From Treponema sp. (GTDB lineage: Bacteria; Spirochaetota; Spirochaetia; Treponematales; Treponemataceae): a DNA stretch of 64,000 nt. Position numbers and translations under genes: made by a program. This document shows, piece by piece, positions 1 through 10,000 of this stretch. The notes beneath the pieces were generated by a model. The model saw only the letters and a program-made list of their open reading frames with translations. It made no database searches and was not told the DNA's origin. The stretch spans positions 124,001 to 188,000 of the forward strand of contig JAEESZ010000002.1 in assembly GCA_016286535.1 (NCBI GenBank), written 5' to 3'. Every line of letters starts with the position of its first letter. The stretch's first letter is position 1.

Positions 1-348
1 CTTCCTCTTTTAATTCAGCCGCTTGTAGAAAATTCTTTTAATCATGGACTTGAGGATAGAGAAAATGGTGGTATTATTAATATAGATATAAATGATGAGA
101 TTAAAGACGATAACAGAATTTTATTTATAAAAATCAGTGATAATGGTTGCGGAATTGCTGAGGATAAATTAAAAATTATAAAAGATAAACTGGAGCAGGA
201 TTCTCTTGAATCAACTGAAAATTCAATTGGTCTTGGAAATGTAAATTCAAGAATCAGGCTCTTTTATAAAAAGGGCAGCGGTCTTAGTATCAATAGTCAG
301 CTTGATAAAGGTACCGAAGTAAAAATTACCTTAATATTAGATAAATAA
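1..348 (+). CDS. Sensor histidine kinase, C-terminal part (YesM-type)
   Basis: Only the last 115 codons are in the window, and the gene runs off the left edge. The visible part is a GHKL ATPase domain: an N-box near the start (PLVENSFNHG), a G1 box (SDNGCGI) and a G2 region (GLGNVNSRI). The PLVENS-NHG form is typical of the YesM/LytS kinases (His_kinase family) that pair with AraC-type regulators. The next gene, 25 nt downstream, is such a regulator, so the two probably form one phosphorelay. The sensing domain is not visible, so the signal is unknown. Confidence 0.9.
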   Translation, partial: LPLLIQPLVENSFNHGLEDRENGGIINIDINDEIKDDNRILFIKISDNGCGIAEDKLKIIKDKLEQDSLESTENSIGLGNVNSRIRLFYKKGSGLSINSQLDKGTEVKITLILDK

Positions 349-373
349 ATATTATTTTTTAGAGTGATGCAAA

Positions 374-1930
374 ATGGATAAACTGAAATTATTAATTGCA
401 GATGATGAAAAAAATATTCGCGAAGGTTTAAAGTGTATTCTTGACTGGGAAAGTCTCGGCTATAAAATTTGCGGAGAAGCTGCTAACGGAAAAGACTCCC
501 TGCAGCAGATATTTGATTTAAATCCTGACCTGATAATTCATGATATTAAGATGCCCGGCTGCAGCGGAATAGATGTAATCAGTCAGACTGCAGAGCATTG
601 TAAAAAAAATAATCTTCCTTTTCCTGCCTTTATTATTTTAAGCGGTTATTCAGATTTTGATTATGCCCAGAAGGCTATAAATAACGGTGCAAAAGCCTAT
701 TTACTAAAACCTGTTGATGAAGAAGAACTTTTAAAAAAAGTAAAGGAGATTACAGAAGAAATTCTTTTGCAGAAAAAACAGCAGGAATCGTCCAAAAATA
801 ATGAATTATTTGAAACAAAAGACATTATCTCTAAAATCTTCCTTACAAATAATTACGAAAATCTTGAAAACATTAACCGACTTAAATTCTTTGAAAATGC
901 AGAAACTTCTTCTTATCAGGTAATTATCTGTAATTTTGAATACAAAAAAAATATCAATTTGATTAATTTTGAAAACTCCATAGACAATTATTTTTCTTTT
1001 TTCAATAAGGTTTTAATTAATCAGGCAGAAAGATACTATATCATCTTAAAAACTTCTAACGAGATGGCCGTAAAAAATGCGGTTATAAGGACTGCAAAAC
1101 TTCAGATAGAAAAAACCTTTATTACAATTGGAAAAATGGGCCAGGGCTTAAAAGGTCTTCTTGATTCCTATAAAAATGCCCTTGAAAACGAAAAATATCT
1201 CTTTTTCTTCTCTGATATTCCATATGTAAGTGATGAAGAAATTAATACAGTTCATAAAGATTCTAACATAAATGATTTTGACAACATCATAAATAATCTG
1301 ATTTTCTGCATTGAAACCTACGATAAAAATCAGCTGGAAAAAATCAAAAAAGAAATCAAAGATTTGACCTTTAATATAAAGGAAAACGAAACAAATATAA
1401 AAAGAACCTTTATTTATTGTCTGGTTGAATTACGTTTCCGCCTTGTTTCAAAATATCCTGAAAGGGAAATTTCAGACGGAAATACTTATGATGTTGTAAA
1501 AAAACTTATGAATTACAATAATTTTACAGGAATGTTTGAATGCTTCTGTAAAATCCTTGATGACTTTATAGAAAACTTTAATTTTAATACTTCTGATTCA
1601 GTCATCGTAAAGGTTCTTGCTTATATAAAAACAAATTATGCTTCAGACTTAAAGCTTGAAAACTTAGGCGAACTTTTTAACTGCAACAGCGCTTATCTTG
1701 GTAAAAAATTTAAAAAATATACCGGAGTACAGTTCAACACTTATCTGGACAATCTTAGAATGGAAATTGCAAAAGATAAACTTTTAAATACAGACTTAAA
1801 GATTTATCAGATTTCTAAACTTGTTGGTTTTTCTAACACCGATTATTTTTTTATGAAGTTTAAGAAAAACACAGGACTTACTCCAAAAGATTTCAAAAAA
1901 CAGGTCGAAGATGAAAAAAATAATAACTAG
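374..1930 (+). CDS. YesN-type response regulator, receiver plus AraC DNA-binding domain
   Basis: 518 residues. The N-terminal receiver domain (about 1-125) has the acidic pair D10/D11, phosphoacceptor D57 (in LIIHDIKMPG) and K112 (LLKPVD). A middle region of about 270 residues has no clear motif. The last 110 residues are a double helix-turn-helix AraC domain (IKTNYASDLKLENL, then ISKLVGFSNTDYF and TGLTPKDFKK). The start has an AGAGTGA ribosome site. It lies directly after a YesM-like kinase and overlaps the next gene, a solute-binding lipoprotein, by 20 nt. In this family such pairs usually regulate sugar uptake genes; the target here is not known. Confidence 0.93.
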   Translation: MDKLKLLIADDEKNIREGLKCILDWESLGYKICGEAANGKDSLQQIFDLNPDLIIHDIKMPGCSGIDVISQTAEHCKKNNLPFPAFIILSGYSDFDYAQKAINNGAKAYLLKPVDEEELLKKVKEITEEILLQKKQQESSKNNELFETKDIISKIFLTNNYENLENINRLKFFENAETSSYQVIICNFEYKKNINLINFENSIDNYFSFFNKVLINQAERYYIILKTSNEMAVKNAVIRTAKLQIEKTFITIGKMGQGLKGLLDSYKNALENEKYLFFFSDIPYVSDEEINTVHKDSNINDFDNIINNLIFCIETYDKNQLEKIKKEIKDLTFNIKENETNIKRTFIYCLVELRFRLVSKYPEREISDGNTYDVVKKLMNYNNFTGMFECFCKILDDFIENFNFNTSDSVIVKVLAYIKTNYASDLKLENLGELFNCNSAYLGKKFKKYTGVQFNTYLDNLRMEIAKDKLLNTDLKIYQISKLVGFSNTDYFFMKFKKNTGLTPKDFKKQVEDEKNNN

Positions 1931-3521
1931 TTTTATTATCCTTTTTCTTATAGCAGAAGTCAGCTCCTGCTATAAGGAAGATAAAAAAGAAGAGGAAAGT
2001 GAAAAAACTGATATAACTTTTACATTTTATTCTGCAGATAATTTAAATCCTTTAAATTTTGACGATGACATTGCAAAAGAAATTACAAGAAAAACCGGAG
2101 TAAAACTGGAATTTATCCCTCATAAAGAATCTGCCTCTCAGGATATTCAGCTTATGATTGCAAATCACAATTATCCTGATTTTATTTTTGCCAAAAGTGA
2201 TATTTCAAAACTTATAGAAAACCGGGCAATAATTCCCCTCGATTCTTATATCGCAAAATACGGTAAAAATGTAAGGCATCTTTACGGCTATTATCTGGAT
2301 CACCTTAGAAATACAATTGAAGATCCAAAAATATATACCTTTGGTACTTATGATATAAGAAAAAAGAGTCTGGAAGTTTCCGGAAACCTTCAGCTTCAAA
2401 ATTCAGTTTTAAGGGAGTTTGGTTATCCAAAAATCCAGACCCTGGATGATATTGAAAACATTCTTATTGCCTATAAACAAAAGTATCCCGAAATTAACGG
2501 CTGTAAAACCATAGGTTTAAGTCTTTTAACCGATTCCTGGTTCTGGTATATGGGCCTTTCAAATCCCGGTAATTATATGATTGGTTTACCCGATGACGGC
2601 CAGTGGATAGTCGATCAGGAAACTTTTGATGTTCAGTATAAATTTCTGCATCCAAAAATGCATCTTTTTTACAAGTGGCTTAACAAAATCTACCACGAAG
2701 GACTTCTGGATCCGGAAAGTTTTACCCAGACAGAAGAGGTATGGAAAAATAAATTAACTTCGGGTTGTGTTCTTTCGACTATTTATTCTTTATGGGGCTT
2801 ACAAGATATTCAAAAAGAACTGATTGAAAGCGGTATGGAGTCCAGAACTTATGCCTATTTACCTGTTACTGCAGATAAAATGTATAAAGACCCTTCTATG
2901 AAAGATTATGGTTTTTCCGGCGGCTGGGGAATTGCAATTTCTGTTACCTGTAAAGATACCTTAAGGGCCTTTGAGTTTATTGATTATATGTGTTCAGAAG
3001 AAGCTCAGATTCTTACAAACTGGGGCTTTGAAGGAATAGACTATTATTACGACTCAAAAGGGCAGAGAATAGCTGTATATAATCAGCCTTCGAGCGGCAT
3101 TGGAAGGTGGACATATCCTTTCCCACAGGGGGGCTCAGGCTTTTTGGATTCAACAGGAAATCCTTATTCAAGAACCACAAAACAAAATGTAATGTCATTA
3201 TACAATTCTACAGAAAAAGAGACATTAAAAGCTTATGGCGCTGAATTATGGACAGATTTATTTCCTCAGCCAGAAGAACTTGGAGTTTCTAAGCATGGTC
3301 AAATCTGGCAGTATAATATAAGTTCAAAATCTCAGGAAATTGTAGACAGGTTAGATGACTACGTTAAAAATGAAATTATTAAGATTATAATTTCATCTCC
3401 CGAAAGTTTTGATTCTTCCTGGAAAAAAATGCAGGAAAATATCAGAAAAAGTGATATTTCCCTGGTAGAAGATGAAATTACATCTTTAATAAAAATAAAA
3501 AGACAGCTTTGGAATTATTAG
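1911..3521 (+). CDS. Extracellular solute-binding lipoprotein
   Basis: 536 residues. A lysine-rich start and hydrophobic stretch end in a lipobox (VSSC) with C20 as the lipidated cysteine, so the protein should be anchored in an envelope membrane. The remainder looks like a family 1 ABC solute-binding protein of the large LipO/LplA type: an early segment typical of these proteins (LMIANHNYPDFIF), an aromatic-rich middle, and a segment with GGWGIAIS before the C-terminal helices. The start codon lies inside the regulator gene (20-nt overlap), so translation is probably coupled. No permease gene is visible, which leaves open whether it feeds a transporter or acts as the sensor partner of the kinase. 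Confidence 0.85.
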   Translation: MKKIITSFIILFLIAEVSSCYKEDKKEEESEKTDITFTFYSADNLNPLNFDDDIAKEITRKTGVKLEFIPHKESASQDIQLMIANHNYPDFIFAKSDISKLIENRAIIPLDSYIAKYGKNVRHLYGYYLDHLRNTIEDPKIYTFGTYDIRKKSLEVSGNLQLQNSVLREFGYPKIQTLDDIENILIAYKQKYPEINGCKTIGLSLLTDSWFWYMGLSNPGNYMIGLPDDGQWIVDQETFDVQYKFLHPKMHLFYKWLNKIYHEGLLDPESFTQTEEVWKNKLTSGCVLSTIYSLWGLQDIQKELIESGMESRTYAYLPVTADKMYKDPSMKDYGFSGGWGIAISVTCKDTLRAFEFIDYMCSEEAQILTNWGFEGIDYYYDSKGQRIAVYNQPSSGIGRWTYPFPQGGSGFLDSTGNPYSRTTKQNVMSLYNSTEKETLKAYGAELWTDLFPQPEELGVSKHGQIWQYNISSKSQEIVDRLDDYVKNEIIKIIISSPESFDSSWKKMQENIRKSDISLVEDEITSLIKIKRQLWNY

Positions 3522-4357
3522 TTTAATCCCTCGCGTTCAAATTTAGTTTTTAAATAAATATATTCATACAAAATATCATCAAACTGGTCATAACCAAAAA
3601 TCTTGTGAACCTTTGTTACATGCCACTGTTTAATGTTTGCGGTATGAGGGTAAGGCAGCCAGAAAAGACGCTTTGAAAAATGGCGGATAACAGTTGTTTT
3701 TGGATGCAGGAATTTCTGGTCGTTGAATTTTTGTGGAAGCATTTTCTTTTTGCTTGCGGCATGCCAGAGAGCATCCTGGTCTGCAAAAGTCCACTTCTTA
3801 CGTTTAATGTTGTTTCTTGCCTTTAAGAACAAATCTGTTTCCTTGCATTTTGTAACATTAAAGAGTAAAACTCCTGCATTAATATAATCCGGTCTGATTA
3901 AATATTTTCCATAGTGATCGGGAGCTGCTGCAAATTCATAATCAGAAATATCAATGTTATAAAGTTCTGTTACATCGCGGTTGAGCATAATGTCGCAGTC
4001 AAGATACAAAAGTTTTTCAGGAATATCTGGAATCTGGTCTGCAAAGAGGCGGATTAAAGTATATGGTGAACAATAAGCGCTTTCATTTGGGCAGGCTGCA
4101 AATTCTTTATTGTAATATTCTGTTACATCAATTTTTGTTACAAGATTATCTTTATTATATTGTTTTACAACAGATGTAAGAAAATTTACATGTTCATCCG
4201 GAATTGGAACGTATTTTGGATCCAGGTGTGAAACATCCATTGTAAAAAGATAGATATTAAAAGGCTCATTAGTTTTTGTTCTTTTTAAAATTGAAAGGGT
4301 TGTTGTTAAAACTCCGTCAAAAACGCCCTTGTTTCCGCAAAATAAAATATTAATCAT
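3518..4357 (-). CDS. Glycosyltransferase family 8 protein
   Basis: 279 residues, about the usual length of a GT8 catalytic domain. The N-terminal strand (MINILFCGNK) is followed by the metal/nucleotide-sugar motif D120-C-D122 (LLYLDCDIML) and the family-typical INAGVLLFN segment. GT8 enzymes transfer glucose or galactose from UDP-sugars and retain the anomeric configuration; the acceptor here is unknown. The start has a good AGAGGA ribosome site and overlaps the upstream acyltransferase by 8 nt, so it belongs to the same minus-strand operon. With two lipid acyltransferases as neighbours, a glycolipid or lipid-linked sugar is a plausible product, but this is inference. Its 3' end overlaps the converging lipoprotein gene by 4 nt. 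Confidence 0.88.
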   Translation of the reverse strand: MINILFCGNKGVFDGVLTTTLSILKRTKTNEPFNIYLFTMDVSHLDPKYVPIPDEHVNFLTSVVKQYNKDNLVTKIDVTEYYNKEFAACPNESAYCSPYTLIRLFADQIPDIPEKLLYLDCDIMLNRDVTELYNIDISDYEFAAAPDHYGKYLIRPDYINAGVLLFNVTKCKETDLFLKARNNIKRKKWTFADQDALWHAASKKKMLPQKFNDQKFLHPKTTVIRHFSKRLFWLPYPHTANIKQWHVTKVHKIFGYDQFDDILYEYIYLKTKFEREGLN

Positions 4358-5153
4358 TTTTTTCCTCTGCTTCTTTTGGTTTATAAATATATTTAATCAA
4401 TTCTACATTATTATTCTTACTTCTTTCTACCATGGCATTGTAAACCTTATTTCTGAGGTCTGCCTTCTGTTCTTTCAGGCTTAAACCTTCTTCCGGCCAG
4501 AAAGGACCGTCAACATAGGTTACAATTTTAGGATTTTTAGAAAAACGTCTTTTCTGATAAGTATTTGTAAAACAATAAACTGGAAGTTTAAACTGTAATG
4601 GATATCTGAAAGACAAATCTACAAAAGGTCTGATTTTTGTATAGTAGGGCCAGATGTGGGCTTCCGGATAAATTACAATAGGATAATTTCCTTCAACCCT
4701 CATTTTTATGTAGTTCATAAAGTTCTTGGTGGCTGCAAAATCGTCCGGAAGGGGAACTGCACCAATGTAGCGCATCCTTTTTCCAATGAATGGGATTGAA
4801 ACATTGTTGGCATGAACTATGGCATAAATATAATCCATATTGCATACATAAGCCGGAATAAAAGGGTCTCCCATCTGATTTGTATGATTTCCATACATAA
4901 AATACGATTTATGCTTTAAATCCTTAAGAATCTCTTTATTTACAATTTTATGATGATACTTAATTTTTAAAAAGAGCCAGGAAAGGGGAGTTGCAACCAT
5001 TCTGTACCAGAAAAATCTTTTTACATTCCACCAGAATTTGTCTTCTCCGTATTTATAGTTCCCGTCTATTTTAATTGGAGTAAGGGTATCAGGAGAAAAC
5101 TCATCATTAAGCTCATCAGAATAGTAAATTACCTTTTCTTCTTTTTTACTCAT
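4350..5153 (-). CDS. PlsC-like lysophospholipid acyltransferase
   Basis: 267 residues from the ATG chosen here. A TTG 21 nt upstream is also open but has no ribosome site, whereas this ATG has AAGAAG in front. The acyltransferase motif reads NHTNQMGD, with H90 and D96, giving five residues between His and Asp where the classic PlsC motif has four. A later block YPEAHIWP (E164) corresponds to the acceptor-binding motif. The family moves acyl groups onto lysophosphatidate or related lipids at the inner membrane. It overlaps the upstream paralogous acyltransferase by 8 nt and the downstream GT8 gene by 8 nt. Confidence 0.83.
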   Translation of the reverse strand: MSKKEEKVIYYSDELNDEFSPDTLTPIKIDGNYKYGEDKFWWNVKRFFWYRMVATPLSWLFLKIKYHHKIVNKEILKDLKHKSYFMYGNHTNQMGDPFIPAYVCNMDYIYAIVHANNVSIPFIGKRMRYIGAVPLPDDFAATKNFMNYIKMRVEGNYPIVIYPEAHIWPYYTKIRPFVDLSFRYPLQFKLPVYCFTNTYQKRRFSKNPKIVTYVDGPFWPEEGLSLKEQKADLRNKVYNAMVERSKNNNVELIKYIYKPKEAEEKND

Positions 5154-6027
5154 TTTTGGCTTCTTCTTTTTCAATTGTGCTGTAAGTTAAAGGTATTCCA
5201 TAATATTCTTCGTATGTTTTTTTCCATACTTCATAATTCTTATTTTTCATATCTTCTGCATTTTCCTTTTTGCTTTTTGCAGGATCAGGATAAATTGCAG
5301 GAAGAATGTTAAGTGTGTATTCCTGAACAGGGAAGCCGTCAGAATCGATTAAATCTGAATCTTTCATTGTGATGAACATTGGAAGAATAGGGCAGTTGCA
5401 TTCTGCGGCGAAGCGGAAGGCTCCGTTTACCATTGGACGTGGTTTTCTGTAATTCCACCACATTGCCTGCTCAGGATAAATTAAGATTTTTTCTCCACGA
5501 TTTAAAAGAACATTTATAGCTTCGCGGAATTTTTTCATTGTAGAAAAATTCTGACTTAAAGGAAGAGTGTGACAGTGTCTGAATAAAAGTCCGTAAAAGC
5601 CAGGGAAGTTTGTGTAGTTTCCTTCGCGAATTACAATCCAGAGATTTTTATGACTTTTAAATAAGTCCGGCATAATTGCATAATGAATACAGAAATTATC
5701 AAAGGCATTAAAGTGATTACAGGTAATCATACAGCCGGTATCTTTAATTTTTTCATAGTTTTCCATACCAACTATATCTTTAATAATCATCTTTTTAGTT
5801 TCTACAAGATTTTTTATAAATTTCCAGGCTTTTTTTGTAATTACATAGCTTAGAAATTTGTTTATAAGCTTTTTGTTAAGGTAATCAACCTGGTCTGGTT
5901 CAAGCGGAATGGTAGGAGGATCATTTTCTACATCAATAGACCATTTTCCTTCTCTTTCAAATTCTTCAATTTTTTTTACAATTGCTACTCTTTCCGGATT
6001 TTTTTCAATGTTTGTATTAGGGTTCAT
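5146..6027 (-). CDS. PlsC-like acyltransferase, first gene of the operon
   Basis: 293 residues from the ATG at 6027; the frame stays open 25 codons further upstream, but the residues there do not look like this family. The classic HX4D motif is present (NHFNAFD, H105 and D110), followed by YPEQAMWW (E186) at the acceptor site. It probably acylates a lysophospholipid or glycolipid precursor. It is distantly related to the next gene, so two acyltransferases with different specificities seem likely. There is no Shine-Dalgarno sequence before the ATG; instead a TGTTAGAAT box ends 7 nt upstream. Confidence 0.85.
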   Translation of the reverse strand: MNPNTNIEKNPERVAIVKKIEEFEREGKWSIDVENDPPTIPLEPDQVDYLNKKLINKFLSYVITKKAWKFIKNLVETKKMIIKDIVGMENYEKIKDTGCMITCNHFNAFDNFCIHYAIMPDLFKSHKNLWIVIREGNYTNFPGFYGLLFRHCHTLPLSQNFSTMKKFREAINVLLNRGEKILIYPEQAMWWNYRKPRPMVNGAFRFAAECNCPILPMFITMKDSDLIDSDGFPVQEYTLNILPAIYPDPAKSKKENAEDMKNKNYEVWKKTYEEYYGIPLTYSTIEKEEAKNE

Positions 6028-6034
6028 AATTTTT

Positions 6035-6043
6035 ATTCTAACA
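6035..6043 (-). promoter_or_regulatory. Possible extended -10 promoter for the acyltransferase operon, leaderless
   Basis: Read on the minus strand the site is TGT-TAGAAT, an extended -10 box, ending 7 nt before the ATG at 6027. Transcription would then begin at or next to the start codon. No convincing -35 box is seen. Confidence 0.4.
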
Positions 6044-6129
6044 CAGCATAATTTTATAGGCAATATAGGAAAATTTACGTATAAATTATAACCTTGTAAC
6101 ATTTTTATAAATTAGTTATTGTTCTTAAT

Positions 6130-6948
6130 ATGAAGCGTATTTTATTATTTTCAATTTTCACTTTATTTTTTATTTCAATGAATGCACAGACTACAATTTC
6201 AAAGGCTGGAAAAGAGCTGATTGATAACTTTCAGCAGTTAAGAATGGAACTTACAGAGTTTCAGGATAATAAAGAAAAGGCTGTTGAATTACTGCAGGCC
6301 TATAAAAACAAAGAAGATTTAACTTCTTTAAATGAAGAAGAAAATTTAATTTTTGAAAGCTTTTATATTTCTGAATATTATAACTATACCTGGAATGATA
6401 AGGCTAATGATGAATTCTTAAAAAATGCTTTTTTAAGCCAGATAGAAAAAAATGAAGCCTTTATCGAAAAAAATAAGGGAAATGTTTCTGCAACTTTATA
6501 TATTCTTACAGCCGACTGTTTTTCATGTTACATGTCTTATAATCCTGTAGCAGGAGCTATGAAATACGGCTTAAAAGTAAGAAAATACTACGAAAATGCC
6601 ATTGAGCTTGAAAAAGATAATTCTTTTGGTCTTACACACCTGGCACAGTGGTTTTTCTGGGCACCTGGAATTAACGGTGGAAGCAAGAAAAAGGCTCTTG
6701 CAAATTTTAAAGCAGCCGTAGATTATGCAAAAACAGAAGCGGAAAATTTTTATGCTTTAATTTTTTATTCACAGATGATTTTTGAAAATGGAAATAAAGA
6801 AGAAGCGGCTTCTTTATTACAGCAGGCAAAGAATATTTATCCTTCAAGCACATATATCACAGAGCTGGAGTATTGGAATAACAGAGGTTATTCTTTATTT
6901 GGAAAAGATAAAAAGAAGGCCGAAGAAGAGAGGAATGTCAGCTACTAA
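6130..6948 (+). CDS. Exported TPR-like helical protein of unknown function
   Basis: 272 residues. A signal peptide ends near residue 20 (FFISMNAQ). The mature part is helical and resembles tetratricopeptide repeats: a tyrosine-rich helix (KYYENAIELEKD), then a segment with WFFWAPGINGG, and further paired helices (KKALANFKAAVDYAK; KEEAASLLQQAKNIYP). Such proteins are usually periplasmic scaffolds. There is no clear ribosome site before the ATG; a TATAAA sequence lies about 19 nt upstream. It diverges from the acyltransferase operon and precedes ileS, with no functional link visible. Confidence 0.75.
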   Translation: MKRILLFSIFTLFFISMNAQTTISKAGKELIDNFQQLRMELTEFQDNKEKAVELLQAYKNKEDLTSLNEEENLIFESFYISEYYNYTWNDKANDEFLKNAFLSQIEKNEAFIEKNKGNVSATLYILTADCFSCYMSYNPVAGAMKYGLKVRKYYENAIELEKDNSFGLTHLAQWFFWAPGINGGSKKKALANFKAAVDYAKTEAENFYALIFYSQMIFENGNKEEAASLLQQAKNIYPSSTYITELEYWNNRGYSLFGKDKKKAEEERNVSY

Positions 6949-6971
6949 ACAACATTAGTAAAACACCATTA

Positions 6972-7000
6972 TGGAATAAACTTTTTATTTGTGATAAAAT
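6972..7000 (+). promoter_or_regulatory. Probable sigma-70 promoter of ileS
   Basis: TGGAAT at 6972-6977 and TAAAAT at 6995-7000 are separated by 17 nt, close to the housekeeping consensus. The start would lie near 7007, giving a leader of about 30 nt with an AAAAGGA ribosome site before the ATG at 7039. No T-box-like structure fits in so short a leader. Confidence 0.5.
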
Positions 7001-7038
7001 ATTTTAATTTATATTTTGCATTAAAAAGGAAAAAAATA

Positions 7039-10000
7039 ATGAGTTTTAAACCAGTTGATCCTAAAGTTGATTTTCCTAAACAGGAAGAAGAAGTATTAAA
7101 GTTCTGGCAGGAAAATGATATTTTCAACAAATCTGTTAGTCAGAGAGAAGGGGCAGAAGATTTTGTTTTTTATGACGGACCACCTTTTGCCACCGGACTC
7201 CCACACTTTGGACATTTTATTCCATCAACTATAAAAGATATTATTCCCCGCTATCAGACAATGAAGGGAAAAAAGGTAGAGCGTCGTTTTGGCTGGGACT
7301 GCCACGGCTTACCTGTTGAAAACTTAATTGAAAAAGAATTAGGAATTAACTCTAAACACGAAATTGAAGAATACGGAGTTGCTAACTTCAACGAAAAATG
7401 TAAGGCTTCAGTTTTAAAATATACAGCAGAATGGCGTCAGACCATTACAAGAATGGGCCGCTGGGTAGACTTTGATCATGATTACAAAACCATGAATCCT
7501 GATTACATGGAATCTATCTGGTGGGTTGCAAAATCTTTATGGGATAAGGGACTTATTTACGAAGGAAAATATATTCTTCCTTACTGTCCACGCTGTTCTA
7601 CAGTTTTGTCTACACACGAACTTGCCCAGGGCTACAAAGATGTAAACGACATGACAATTACCGTTCGTTTCAAAATTACCCGCGGACCAGAAAACTTTAA
7701 AGACAAAGACATTGCTAACGGTAAAACTTATTTTATTGCCTGGACAACAACTCCATGGACTCTTCCTTCAAACTTAGGTCTTTGTATGGGACCAGATATT
7801 GATTATGTAAAACTCCTTGATAAAGAATCCGGAGATTACTACATCTTTGCAGAAGCAAGAGTTCCTGCTTACTATAAAAATCCTGAAGATTACGAAATTA
7901 TCTACAAGGCAAAGGGAAAGGAATTCCTTGGTACAAGATATGAACCATTATTTCCATACTTTGCAAAATATGCAGATGCTAAAACCTGTCAGGAAGATTC
8001 AAAACTTACCTGTACTGAAGGTGCCTTCAGAATGTTCAATGCTGATTACGTTTCTACAGAAGACGGTACCGGTATTGTTCATATTGCTCCTGCTTTTGGT
8101 GAAGATGACCATAAAGTATTTGCAGGTTCCGGAGTTCCAGAAGTAGAACCAATTGATGCAGAATGTAAATTTACAAAAGAAGTTCCTGATTATACAGGAC
8201 GCTTTGTAAAAGATTGTGATAAAGATATTATGGCCCGCCTTAAGGAAGAAGGTAAGCTGATTAAAAAAGAACAGCACTTACACTCATATCCTCACTGCTG
8301 GCGCTGTGGCTCTCCTTTAATTTACCGGGGAATCGGTTCATGGTTTGTAAAGGTTGCTGACCATCATGATGAATTACTTCGCGCAAACAGCCAGATTAAA
8401 TGGCAGCCTGCTCATATTAAGGAAGGTCGTTTTGGTAAATGGCTGGCAGGTTCAAGAGACTGGGCTGTAAGCCGTAACCGTTACTGGGGTAACCCAATTC
8501 CAATCTGGAAATGTGATGATCCTGAATGTAAAAACACCCTCTGTGTTGGAAGCCGACAGGAATTAAAAGATTTAAGCGGTACATACCCTGACGATTTACA
8601 CAAGCAGTATGTAGATAAAATTACAATTCCTTGTAAAAAATGCGGAGCTACAATGCACCGTATTCCGGAAGTTTTTGACTGCTGGTTCGAATCAGGAAGT
8701 ATGCCTTACGCACAGCAGCATTATCCTTTCGAAAATAAAGAATATTTTGAAAGTCACTTCCCAGCAAACTTCATTTCTGAAGGACTTGATCAGACCCGCG
8801 GATGGTTCTACACATTAACTGTACTTTCTGCACTTTTATTTGATCGTCCAGCATTCCAGAACTGTGTTGTAAACGGACTGGTACTTGCTTCTGACGGACG
8901 TAAAATGTCTAAATCTCTGAGAAACTATACAGACCCTGTAGAAGCAATCAATAAATTTGGTGCAGATGCCTTACGTCTCTTCCTTATTCACTCAACAGTT
9001 GTAAAAGCTGATGACTTACGTTACTCAGATGAAGGAGTAAGAGATGTTCTTAAATCAATTATTATTCCATGGTGGAATTCTTACTCATTCTTTGTAACTT
9101 ATGCGAATATTGATAAGGTTTCTCCAACAGGACATTTATTTGACAATAAACTTCCATCAAATCCACTTGACGCCTGGTTACTTTCTATTACCCAGTCTTT
9201 AATCTCTGATGTTACCAAAGCTCTGGATGATTATGACCTTTCAAGTGCAATTGACCCTATTGTTAAATTCATTGATCAGCTTAATAACTGGTATATTCGC
9301 AGAAGCCGCCGTCGTTTCTGGAAATCTGAAAACGATTCAGACAAAACAGAAGCTTACGAAGCTCTTTACATTGCCTTAAAGACTGTTGCCACTGTTGCAG
9401 CTCCTTTTGTTCCTTTTATTACAGAAGAAATGTATCAGAACTTAAAAACTTCTGAAGACAAGGAATCAGTTCACCTTTGCGACTATCCTTGTGTAAACAA
9501 AAACTGGGTAAATGAAGAACTCGAGTTTAAGATGGCCACAGTACAGAAAGCAGTTTCTATGGGACACAGTCTTAGAAACCAGTTCAACCTTAAAAACCGT
9601 CAGCCTTTAGCTTCTGTTGCTCTTGTAACAAGAAATCCGGAAGAAAAGAAAGTTCTTGAATCTATGCAGGATACAATTGCAGAAGAACTTAATGTAAAAA
9701 AGGTTGAATTCCATGACCGCGAAGACGAGCTTGTTGAATACAAGGCAAAGGCCAACTTTAAGGTTTTAGGAAAAGAACTTGGACCAAAGATGAAGGCTGC
9801 TGCAGGAATTATTACAGCTTTAACTACTGAACAGATTCAGGCTGTGCTGGAAGGAAGACCTCTTTCAATCGACGTTGAAGGAACAAATGTTGACCTGAAC
9901 GAAGAAAAGGTTATTGTTGAAAGACTTGAAAAAGACGGACTTAAAGTATTAAACGAAGGTACTTTAACAGTAGGTCTTGATTCAAAAGTAACTGATGAAT

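Noticed and set aside
5154..5174. TTG start 21 nt upstream for the second acyltransferase
   Set aside because: No ribosome site precedes it and it lengthens the overlap with the upstream gene to 29 nt; the ATG at 5153 is preferred.
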